64,000 nt of DNA from Micromonospora phytophila (GTDB lineage Bacteria > Actinomycetota > Actinomycetes > Mycobacteriales > Micromonosporaceae). Below, one piece after another: positions 26,806 through 34,618 of this stretch. Each line of letters starts with the position of its first letter. Position 1 is the stretch's first letter. Under the pieces are notes generated by a model. It made no database searches and was not told where the DNA came from. It saw only the letters and a program-made list of their open reading frames with translations. The position numbers were made by a program, and so were the translations under genes. The stretch is from assembly GCF_023656545.1 (NCBI RefSeq), contig NZ_JAMOKF010000002.1, positions 26,978 to 90,977 of the forward strand. Direction: 5' to 3'.

Positions 26806-26898
26806 GGTACAAGTTCCAGTGTTTTCCAGCAATCCCCCGCGAGCGGGTTGTTTGTTGACGCAACAATACTTAGCGTCGTGCCTGGAAGGGAGACCCGT
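26806..26898. promoter_or_regulatory. Divergent promoter region with a short inverted repeat
   Basis: This 93-bp gap drives the two halves of the defence island in opposite directions. It is visibly more A/T-rich than its surroundings. It holds the perfect inverted repeat TTGTTG-ACG-CAACAA at 26852-26866, which would suit a dimeric regulator. A GGAAGGGAG Shine-Dalgarno precedes the plus-strand ATG at 26899. No -35/-10 pair is certain. Confidence 0.5.
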
Positions 26899-29361
26899 AT
26901 GGCCCCGGACCAGTCCCTACTCGACCAGGTTTTTGACCGGTTGGCCGAGGACAACGTCGTCGACGACGTCGTGGATCTTGTGCTCGCCGCATACGTCGGG
27001 GACGACCAGCTCGCCGCCGTCCTCGCCGGAGAGCCAGTCGATCTGCCAGAGCGAGACCCCTCCACTCGGCCGCGTCCACAGCCGCTCTACCTGGAGTCCA
27101 TCACCGTCGCGGGTTTCCGGGGCGTCGGTCCACAGCAGAGTCTCCGGTTGCAGCCGCACGCGGGCCTTACCCTCGTCGTCGGTCGAAACGGCTCCGGCAA
27201 GTCGAGCTATGCGGAGGCCATCGAGCTCGCCCTCACCGGTGACAGCGCGCGCTGGGCCGACCGCAACAGCGTTTTCAAAGACGGCTGGCGCAACCTGCAC
27301 TGCGGCTCGCCCTGCGAGATCGAGGTCGTGCTCCGGGCCGAAGGAGCCGCGAAACCCATTCGAGTACGCCGTTCCTGGCGCGATGATTACACCGAGGCGC
27401 ATCAAGGGGTCGGCCACGTCCTGGCAGATGACGGGAACCGCTACGCGGACACCGCGGAACTGGGGTGGCAGCAGCCCCTCGAGGCCTACCGTCCGTTCCT
27501 CACCGCGAGCGACCTCGCTCGGCTCGTCACCTCCACGCCCAGCGGGCTCTTCGACGCCATGGCCCCGATCCTCGGCATGGACCCGATCGTCGAGGCCGAC
27601 AAACGGCTGATGCGAATGCGCAAGGATCTGAGTGACCAGGTCTCGGCCGTCAAGACGGCGCGCGAGGCGCTGCGTACCGCGCTCGTCGGCGTCGACGACC
27701 AGCGAGCGCAGGCGGCGGTCGCGCTCCTCGCGAAGCGGGCTCCCGACCTCGAAGCACTCGACCAGCTGCTCGCCGACGCCGGTAGCGACACCAACGACCC
27801 GGTCGCCGTCGCGGCCCGCCGCCTAGTCGCCGTCGCGCTGCCAGACGCGGCATACGCCACCGAGGTGGCCGATGAACTCACCGCAGCGGCGGCGCACGTC
27901 GCCGACCTTTCCGCCACCCGCGCCGGCACGGCCGAGCAGGCAGCACAGCTGCTCCGGATGGCGGTCACATTTCACGACGAACACGGCGACCGCCCGTGCC
28001 CCGTCTGCGGCACCGGCACCCTGAACGCCGCCTGGCGCACTCGCGCCGGCGACACGATCCATCAGATCCAGCGCGAAACCGTCGCTGTCGAGGAGGGGCA
28101 CCGGCGGCTCCAGGAGGCGCAGGCCCGCGCCGCGCGCCTGCTCGACCTGGACCGGCGAATCAGTACCGACGACCTCGAGGCGTTGGCCAGCGCGCTCGAC
28201 CAGCCCGATGTGGTGAAGCGGTTCCGCGCGAAAGCGGACGACCTGCGCTCCGCCGCAGCCCAGCTCTCCCCCGACCAGCTCGCCGCGCACCTCCGCGCCA
28301 GCTATCCGCCGCTGCTCGAGGCGTTCACCGAACTGCAGGACGAGACGAGCGCCTGGCTGCGGCAGCGCCACGACGCCTGGCGCGAGCATGCCGTCTCTCT
28401 GCAGGACTGGCTGAACCGGGCACGGATCGGCGTGCAGAACGACGCGAAGCTCAAGCGAGTCACCGCCGCCCGAGACTGGCTGAAGACCGCCATCGCCACG
28501 CTGCGAGACCAGCGGTTCGAACCCTTCGCCCAACGCTCGCAGGAAATCTGGGACGAGCTCCGCCAGGAGAGCAACGTCGAGCTAAGCGGGATGCGGCTCG
28601 ACGGCACCAACACCCGCCGCAAAATCTCCTTCCCCGCCCGGGTCGACGGCACCACCACCTCCGCGATGGCCGTCATGAGCCAGGGCGAGCTCCAAGCCCT
28701 CGGCCTCTCGGTGTTCCTGCCCCGCGCCTGCGCCGACGACAGCCCGTTCCGGTTCCTCATCATCGACGACCCGGTCCAGAGCATGGACCCGTCGAAGGTC
28801 GACGGCCTGGCCCAGGTGCTCGCCAGCCTGGCCCAGACCCGGCAGGTCGTGGTCTTCACCCACGACAACCGGCTGCCCGAGGCGGTACGCCGGCTGCGCA
28901 TCGAGGCCACCATCTGGGCGGTCACCCGACGCGACGAGTCGGTGGTGGAGATCCGCAAGAACAGCGACCCGATCGAGCGGTACCTCAACGACGCCACCTC
29001 GATCCTCAAGGCCGAGGAGCTGGCCGACAACGCCCGCTACCCCCTGGTGTCCGGCTTCTGCCGCTCGGCCCTGGAGGCGGCATGCCACGAGCGGATCCGG
29101 CGCGAGCGCATCGCCCGCGGCGAGCGCCACGGCGAGGTCGAAGAGCTCATCGAGAAGGCGCTGACGCTCAACCAGGTGACCGCACTGGCTCTCCTCGGCG
29201 ACATGCACCAGGGCGGCAAGGTGCTCGGCAGAATCAACCAGTTCGGCAGGTGGGCCGGTGACGCGTTCCAGGCCTGCAAGCAGGGCGTACATGGACCGGG
29301 CACGTTCGATCTTGAGGTGCTGGTCCGGGATGCGCGTCGACTCGCGGAGAACCTCCGATGA
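26899..29361 (+). CDS. SMC/Rad50-like ATPase with zinc-hook motif
   Basis: An 820-aa ABC-type ATPase. Walker A LVVGRNGSGKSSYAEAIELA lies near residues 92-111, and coiled-coil arms flank a zinc hook CPVCGTG near 367. The C-terminal lobe has MSQGELQALGLSVFLP and Walker B FLIIDDPVQSMDPSK near 617-631, then VVVFTHDN. The architecture is like Rad50, RloC and the SMC subunit of several defence systems. Here a further ~150 helical residues follow the ATPase lobe (RSALEAACHERIRRERIA). ATG 26899 is chosen because a GGAAGGGAG Shine-Dalgarno precedes it; the open frame upstream overlaps the divergent gene. A likely role is DNA end or structure sensing that activates partner nucleases. Confidence 0.85.
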   Translation: MAPDQSLLDQVFDRLAEDNVVDDVVDLVLAAYVGDDQLAAVLAGEPVDLPERDPSTRPRPQPLYLESITVAGFRGVGPQQSLRLQPHAGLTLVVGRNGSGKSSYAEAIELALTGDSARWADRNSVFKDGWRNLHCGSPCEIEVVLRAEGAAKPIRVRRSWRDDYTEAHQGVGHVLADDGNRYADTAELGWQQPLEAYRPFLTASDLARLVTSTPSGLFDAMAPILGMDPIVEADKRLMRMRKDLSDQVSAVKTAREALRTALVGVDDQRAQAAVALLAKRAPDLEALDQLLADAGSDTNDPVAVAARRLVAVALPDAAYATEVADELTAAAAHVADLSATRAGTAEQAAQLLRMAVTFHDEHGDRPCPVCGTGTLNAAWRTRAGDTIHQIQRETVAVEEGHRRLQEAQARAARLLDLDRRISTDDLEALASALDQPDVVKRFRAKADDLRSAAAQLSPDQLAAHLRASYPPLLEAFTELQDETSAWLRQRHDAWREHAVSLQDWLNRARIGVQNDAKLKRVTAARDWLKTAIATLRDQRFEPFAQRSQEIWDELRQESNVELSGMRLDGTNTRRKISFPARVDGTTTSAMAVMSQGELQALGLSVFLPRACADDSPFRFLIIDDPVQSMDPSKVDGLAQVLASLAQTRQVVVFTHDNRLPEAVRRLRIEATIWAVTRRDESVVEIRKNSDPIERYLNDATSILKAEELADNARYPLVSGFCRSALEAACHERIRRERIARGERHGEVEELIEKALTLNQVTALALLGDMHQGGKVLGRINQFGRWAGDAFQACKQGVHGPGTFDLEVLVRDARRLAENLR

Positions 29362-29774
29362 CCGCCGGCCCGCTGGTGACGATGCCGCAGAGTTGCCTGG
29401 ACGCCGCAGATCAACTGCTGTCCAGCGTCGTACGAGGTACCCGCGGCGCCTGGCCGCGCGCCTGCGCCTGGCTGCTCCGGCTCGCCCTCGAGGCCGCCAT
29501 GGACGACTACTGGCGGCGCTGCCACCCCGAGGTGTTGCCGATGCGCGCCCGCTCGCCGCAATTCCTGATCCTCGACCGCTACGCTGGCCGGCGCATCGCC
29601 GCACGGGCCGGATATACCTGGTCGGCGCTGTCCCGCGCCGGCCACCACCACTGCTACGAGCTCGGTCTCACGGCAGGGGAACTGCGCCGGCTGCGGGCGA
29701 TGGTGGCGACAATCATCAGCGACCTCGCTGCCGAGCAGGTCGTGCGGCGACGGGGGGTCGATGAGGATGCTTGA
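29358..29774 (+). CDS. Small helical protein between SMC ATPase and DUF4011 helicase (HEPN-like?)
   Basis: A 138-aa, almost entirely helical protein. The segments SCLDAADQLLSSVVR, WLLRLALEAAMDDYW and YELGLTAGELRRLRAMV recall the four-helix DUF4145/HEPN-like partner proteins often found next to SMC-type ATPases. The canonical RxxxxH ribonuclease motif is not evident, so any RNase function is speculative. The ATG overlaps the SMC stop, and the 3' end overlaps the next gene by 14 nt, so the three form one translationally coupled unit. Confidence 0.65.
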   Translation: MTAGPLVTMPQSCLDAADQLLSSVVRGTRGAWPRACAWLLRLALEAAMDDYWRRCHPEVLPMRARSPQFLILDRYAGRRIAARAGYTWSALSRAGHHHCYELGLTAGELRRLRAMVATIISDLAAEQVVRRRGVDEDA

Positions 29775-32700
29775 CGTGGAGCGCCTGCGCCGTGTGGCAG
29801 CGGCTGCGGACCGCTGGGCCAAGTCGCTGATCGACACCTCCGGCAACAACAGGCTGCTGTACTACCGGGATCTCAAGGCAGGGACCCTCGCCCTGGCCGC
29901 GGCCGACCCGACGGCGGTCATGCAGCTGCTCTCCGGCAAGCCGCAGACCCTCGGCCAGCTCTTTTCGTCTCAGGAATCGCGTGCGGACGCGCAGCGCCGC
30001 CTTCGGAATATCCGGGCCAAGATGCGGGAGCTGTCCGAGGAGCGCGGCCTCGACGCCGGCTACGTCGTCACCGGCATGGCCACCTGGCGTGAGCCGGACC
30101 GCACGCCCCGCGCACCGGTGATCATGCATCCGCTGCAGATCGACGCGACGAGCGCTACCGAGACCGACTTCCGGCTACGGGTCGAGGCCTCGCCCATCGT
30201 CAACCCGGTGCTGCTGTTCAAGCTGGCCCGCGACTATGGCGTAACCATCACCGAGGACGAGTTGCTGGCCGAGCTACCCGAGGCCGGCTTCGCGCCGGGC
30301 GCGCTGCTCAGCCGACTCAATCGGGCGGCATCGCGGGTACCGGAGTTCGTGGCTGCCTCGACGCAGGTCGTCGGCACCTTTCTCTACGAGAAGCTGCCGA
30401 TGGTGCAGGACATCGAGAAGAACGGCGACCTACTGGCCGCCAGCGACGTCATCGCCGCGCTTGCTGGCGACGTCGCGGCCGGCACTTCGTTGGCCTCGCC
30501 GGTCTCGGTCACTGCCTCAACACCAGACACCGTCCCGCTCAGCGACGAATTCCTAGTGTTGGATGCCGACTCGTCGCAGAGTTACGCGATCAACGCGGTC
30601 GTCGCCGGCCAGCATCTCGTCATCAAGGGCCCGCCGGGCACCGGCAAGAGCCAGACGATCGCGAACATCATCGCCGCACTCGCCGCGCGCGGACGCACCA
30701 CGCTCTTCGTCGCCGAGAAGCGGGCCGCCATTGACGCGGTGCTCAACCGCCTCACGTCCGTCGACCTGGACGACCTTGTCATCAACCTGCACGGCGGCGG
30801 AACCAGCCGACGCGAGCTTGCCCAGGCGCTGGGCAGCCGGTTGCAACGCATCGCGCAGGAGCGGCAGCCGCAGCTGCACGACCTCGGCCGGCAATTGCTC
30901 GCCCGGCGGGAGCAGCTCGTCGCCCACGACAACATGCTGCACCGGCGGCACGCGCCGTGGGACATGTCGGCGTACGAAATCCAGGAGCGGCTGATCATGC
31001 TCGGGGCCGGCGCCCGCACGGCGTTCCGTTGGCGGGCGCCGATGATCCAACGGCTGGACCCGGCCATGGCCGAGCAGCTCTGGCGGGCCGTGGGCGAGCT
31101 GGCGCGTCTTGGCGCCTTCGACGGCTCTATGCCGTCCAGCCCGTGGCAGGCCGCGACCGTCGAGGCGACGGCGGCAGTGCCGGAGGTCATGGCGGCGGCT
31201 GGGCAAGCGGCGTACGAGATCCTTCCCGAAGCTCAGCAGCTGCTACGCACGCTGACTGGTGAGTGCGGGTTGCGACCCCCGCAGACTCGGACGGCCTGGC
31301 GGGACCTGCTCGCCCTCGTCCATGACGTAACTGGGTCGCTGGACCGCTTCGCACCGGCGGTGTTCGCCGGTGATCTCGACCGCTGGATCGCCGCTACCGC
31401 CGACCGGCGCGGCCGGAAGTCGGCCACGGTGTCGCTCGGTTGGCTGGACCGGCGGGCGGCGTTGAAGGAGGTCCGCGCCCTGTGGGTCGGCCCAGACAAG
31501 CCCGCCCGGAAGGATCTGCACGCCGGGCTGCTCGCCGTGGCCGACCAACGGGACCGCTGGCAGCGGTGCTGCCAGAACGGCAGCCAGCCGCGCAGGGCCG
31601 AGTGCCTACCGGCGGCGCTTGCCAACGCGGATCACCTGGATCGGTCGCTGGCTGTGCTGGAAGCGGTTCTGCCCGCCACATTCACCGATGCTCCGGAACG
31701 GCTTCAGCAACAGCTTTCCGCCCTGGCCAGTGACCAGTTGGGGTTGCAGCGGGTGGCCCGGCACAACGAGCTGCGGACGGCACTGCTGGGGTGGAACCTG
31801 CACGCGCTGCTGGCCGAGCTGGCGGAGCGCCGGGCCGGTGCCGCCGAGGCCGAGCAGTTGCTGGAGTACGCCTGGCTGCACTCGATCCTCGATCACATCG
31901 CGCTCACCGATGCCCGCTACGCGGGGCTGAACGCCGAGCTACTGACGGCGGCGGTGACCGACTTTCAGCGGGCCGATCACCAGCACATCGAAGCGACTCC
32001 CGGTCGAATCCGCCGCGCCGCGGCGGCTCACCTGGTCGCCACGCTCGATGCCAACCCGGAGCAACAACAACTCGTCCGTAAGGAGGCCGTGAAGAAGGCC
32101 CGGCATTTGCCCGTACGGGAGCTGTTCCGGGCGGCGCCGGAGGTGCTGCTGGCCGTCAAGCCCTGCTGGGCGATGAGCCCGCTACTGGTGAGCCAGGTGC
32201 TACCGGCGCAGCGCCTCTTCGACGTCGTCATCTTTGACGAGGCGAGCCAGGTCGAGCCGGTCGACGGCATCACTTCGATCATGCGCGGCCGGCAGGTCGT
32301 GGTCGCCGGCGACGAGCACCAGCTGCCGCCGACCCGGTTCTTCGACAGCGGCGATGATGACTCCGCCGCTGACGAAGACGGCGAGAGCGCGCTGACCGAC
32401 GACGTGGAGTCGCTGCTTCAGGCCTTCGCCACCGCGCTCCCGCTGTCGCAGAACAAGCACCTCGCCTGGCACTACCGCAGCCGGGACGAGCGACTGATTG
32501 CCTTCTCCAACCTGCACATCTACGCGCCGAACGGCAACGAGCTGGTCACCTTCCCGGGCGCCGCCACGGAGGGCTGCCTGACCCACGTCCTGGTCGACAA
32601 CAACCCGGTCGGCTACGGCGCGGGCGACCGGGTGAGCGCCGAGGTGGACCGGGTGGTTGAGCTGATCCTGGAGCACTCGGAGAAGCGCCCGGACGAGTCG

Positions 32701-33762
32701 CTGGGCGTCATCACCATGGGCATCAAGCACGCCGAGCGGATCGAGGCTGCCCTTCGTCGTGCACTGATCGACCGGGGCGGCTTCGACGAGTTCTTCCAGG
32801 AGGGGAGCGAGGAGTCTTTCTTCGTCAAGAGCATTGAACGGGTGCAGGGTGACGAGCGGGACGCGATCATCCTGTCCGTTGGCTACGGCAAGGGCCCGGA
32901 CGGCCGGATGCTCTACCGATTCGGGCCGATCAACAACAACGGTGGCCACCGGCGCCTCAACGTGGCGGTCACCCGGGCACGGCAGCGCGCCACGGTGGTC
33001 AGCTCGTTCAGCGCTCGCGACCTTGACCCGAACAAGCTCAACGCCCTTGGCGCCAAGCTGCTGCGCAGCTACCTGGAGTACGCCGAGAGCCAGGGCGAGC
33101 GGCTCTCCACCGTCGGCACCGCGCCCACGCTCAATCCCTTCGAAGCGGACGTGCGGGACTGGCTGACGGCAGCCGGAATTCCACTCGTCGCCCAGTACGG
33201 CGCCAGTGGCTACCGGATCGACTTCGCTGCCCAGCACCCCGATCGGCCCGGCGAGATGGTGTTGGCTATCGAGGCGGACGGGGCGACCTACCACTCGTCG
33301 CCGACTGCCCGCGACCGCGACCGGCTGCGACAGGAACACCTCGAACGGCTCGGCTGGCGCTTCCACCGCATCTGGTCCACCGCCTGGTTCCGAGACCGGG
33401 ACCAGGAGGTCACGCGAGTGAGGGCCGCCTATGACGCAGCCGTCGCCGAGGCGAGCCGGCCGGCGGCGGTAAAGCGGCCGGTCGTGAAGCCGCGGTCGGA
33501 GAGCGTCCCTCGGTCGTCCACCGAACCAGTTCGCAGCATGCCGAAGCCCCTGCTCTATCCGGGTGCCCCCATCACCGAGTACAGCCGACGTCAACTCGCC
33601 ACCTTGGTGGCGTGGATCAACAGCGACGGCTGCCTGCGTACCGAGGAGCAGATCATCACAGAGGCGATGCAGGAGCTGGGCTTCCGCCGGCGGGGCCAGC
33701 GCATCAATGCTGCCATCCGGCTCGCAATTCAGGATGCTCGGCCAACTGGGACGGCTCGGTAG
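29761..33762 (+). CDS. DUF4011 superfamily 1 helicase fused to a DUF559/Vsr-like nuclease
   Basis: A 1333-aa protein in the COG1112 helicase group. The N-terminal DUF4011-type region begins WAKSLIDTSGNNRLLYYRDL (residues 20-39). Helicase motif I IKGPPGTGKSQTIANII is near 288 and motif II VVIFDEASQVEP near 820, followed by VVAGDEHQLPPTRFF. Motifs V/VI (SIERVQGDERDAIILSVGYG, RLNVAVTRARQRATVV) lie near 1020-1080. A C-terminal restriction-fold nuclease of the DUF559/Vsr type follows near 1130-1215 (DWLTAAGIPLVAQYG, VLAIEADGATYHSS, HLERLGWRFHRIWSTAWFRD). A short winged-helix-like tail completes it. The fusion suggests ATP-driven unwinding coupled to strand cleavage in the same polypeptide. Confidence 0.88.
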   Translation: MRMLDVERLRRVAAAADRWAKSLIDTSGNNRLLYYRDLKAGTLALAAADPTAVMQLLSGKPQTLGQLFSSQESRADAQRRLRNIRAKMRELSEERGLDAGYVVTGMATWREPDRTPRAPVIMHPLQIDATSATETDFRLRVEASPIVNPVLLFKLARDYGVTITEDELLAELPEAGFAPGALLSRLNRAASRVPEFVAASTQVVGTFLYEKLPMVQDIEKNGDLLAASDVIAALAGDVAAGTSLASPVSVTASTPDTVPLSDEFLVLDADSSQSYAINAVVAGQHLVIKGPPGTGKSQTIANIIAALAARGRTTLFVAEKRAAIDAVLNRLTSVDLDDLVINLHGGGTSRRELAQALGSRLQRIAQERQPQLHDLGRQLLARREQLVAHDNMLHRRHAPWDMSAYEIQERLIMLGAGARTAFRWRAPMIQRLDPAMAEQLWRAVGELARLGAFDGSMPSSPWQAATVEATAAVPEVMAAAGQAAYEILPEAQQLLRTLTGECGLRPPQTRTAWRDLLALVHDVTGSLDRFAPAVFAGDLDRWIAATADRRGRKSATVSLGWLDRRAALKEVRALWVGPDKPARKDLHAGLLAVADQRDRWQRCCQNGSQPRRAECLPAALANADHLDRSLAVLEAVLPATFTDAPERLQQQLSALASDQLGLQRVARHNELRTALLGWNLHALLAELAERRAGAAEAEQLLEYAWLHSILDHIALTDARYAGLNAELLTAAVTDFQRADHQHIEATPGRIRRAAAAHLVATLDANPEQQQLVRKEAVKKARHLPVRELFRAAPEVLLAVKPCWAMSPLLVSQVLPAQRLFDVVIFDEASQVEPVDGITSIMRGRQVVVAGDEHQLPPTRFFDSGDDDSAADEDGESALTDDVESLLQAFATALPLSQNKHLAWHYRSRDERLIAFSNLHIYAPNGNELVTFPGAATEGCLTHVLVDNNPVGYGAGDRVSAEVDRVVELILEHSEKRPDESLGVITMGIKHAERIEAALRRALIDRGGFDEFFQEGSEESFFVKSIERVQGDERDAIILSVGYGKGPDGRMLYRFGPINNNGGHRRLNVAVTRARQRATVVSSFSARDLDPNKLNALGAKLLRSYLEYAESQGERLSTVGTAPTLNPFEADVRDWLTAAGIPLVAQYGASGYRIDFAAQHPDRPGEMVLAIEADGATYHSSPTARDRDRLRQEHLERLGWRFHRIWSTAWFRDRDQEVTRVRAAYDAAVAEASRPAAVKRPVVKPRSESVPRSSTEPVRSMPKPLLYPGAPITEYSRRQLATLVAWINSDGCLRTEEQIITEAMQELGFRRRGQRINAAIRLAIQDARPTGTAR

Positions 33763-33862
33763 CGCTGAGGAGCGACGCGGAGATGTGGTGAGGGGGACCT
33801 GGTCGACCTGCCTGCGCTTGGAGCGGCTTCCGCGACAGCCGCTGACGCCTCACCCAGAATGA

Positions 33863-34162
33863 CTATGCCGCATCCGCGTTCGGCGCGAACCTGACATCCA
33901 GCTTCATATCAAGTGCTCGGGCGAGTCGTTCGAGAACGGGCAGCGTTGGCACCGTGCCGCCCGCTTCGAAGCGAGCAACGGCCGACTGCGTCATGCAGGC
34001 GGCCTGGGCGAGCTGAGTCTGGCTCCAGCCATTGCCCTCACGCAGCTCGCGCACCGTCTGACCCAGCTCAAAGGCAATCCGGGCAGCCTCGTAGGCCTCG
34101 ACAGCGCCCGGCTCCGTCATTCGCCGCTCGCGCAGGTCGTTCCAATCAGTGCGATCACTCAT
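33863..34162 (-). CDS. XRE-family antitoxin (HigA-like), paralogue at 58.8 kb
   Basis: A 99-aa protein with a Xre/HipB helix-turn-helix, ELREGNGWSQTQLAQAACMT then QSAVARFEAGGTVP, and the C-terminal tail LDMKLDVRFAPNADAA. The ATG overlaps the stop of the upstream toxin (ATGA), the toxin-first order typical of higBA modules. It differs by only about a dozen residues from the orphan copy at 58791-59090. It is expected to neutralise the toxin and to repress the operon through the palindrome at 34508-34529. Confidence 0.88.
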   Translation of the reverse strand: MSDRTDWNDLRERRMTEPGAVEAYEAARIAFELGQTVRELREGNGWSQTQLAQAACMTQSAVARFEAGGTVPTLPVLERLARALDMKLDVRFAPNADAA

Positions 34163-34512
34163 CGCTCTGCCCCCTCATTCACGGTGTGCCGTTCAACCAC
34201 GCAACGCTCGAGCGCCCTGCGCGCCCGCTCGACCTCTCGGTCCTCCCGCATCCGGGTCTTGCGGAACACGGTGAGCAGGATGATCCTCCAGTCGGAGGCT
34301 ATCCAGTAGGTCACACGTACCGCGTCGCGCTCCAGGTAGAACCGCAGCTCCCGCAGCTTGCCATCGAGTTGCTTGGTGTGCGGTTCGCCTAGCAACACCC
34401 CTCGACTGGCAAGGAGATCGATGTAGAAGGCGGCTCTCGCGAAGTAGGCGCTCGGCAACCCCTCCAGCCATTCTCGAACTTCTGGTTCCAGCTCAACGCT
34501 ACCCCAGGTCAT
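34159..34512 (-). CDS. RelE/HigB-type (Gp49-like) toxin
   Basis: A 117-aa protein of the RelE/ParE superfamily, Gp49/HigB branch. Typical segments are PHTKQLDGKLRELRFYLER, VRVTYWIASDWRIILLTVF and the basic FRKTRMREDREVERARRAL. Such toxins cleave ribosome-bound mRNA. The start codon lies inside the left arm of the operator palindrome, and a TAGCAT hexamer ends 7 nt upstream of the ATG, so the transcript may be leaderless. The stop overlaps the antitoxin start. The module sits between the two large helicase genes, where it may stabilise the island against loss. Confidence 0.88.
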   Translation of the reverse strand: MTWGSVELEPEVREWLEGLPSAYFARAAFYIDLLASRGVLLGEPHTKQLDGKLRELRFYLERDAVRVTYWIASDWRIILLTVFRKTRMREDREVERARRALERCVVERHTVNEGAER

Positions 34513-34529
34513 AGCATCAATGCTATGAC
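34508..34529 (-). promoter_or_regulatory. Operator palindrome of the toxin-antitoxin operon
   Basis: A perfect dyad of two 10-bp arms with a 2-nt centre: GTCATAGCAT-ca-ATGCTATGAC. The toxin ATG falls in one arm. The same element, with paired changes, lies at 59111-59132 before the orphan antitoxin, which supports its being the binding site of this antitoxin family. Confidence 0.8.
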
Positions 34530-34618
34530 TTTGGGGTCTCGTCGGAGCGATCCATCACCCCGCGTGTCGTCTGGTTTCGGGGCAGCGTGGCACGGTGCGA
34601 ACTGGTTAGCTCTCCGGC

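Noticed and set aside
26899..29361. Lamassu or Wadjet assignment for the SMC-like gene
   Set aside because: No LmuA-type Cap4 effector and no JetA/B/D proteins are adjacent; partners are a DUF4011 helicase and a small helical protein.
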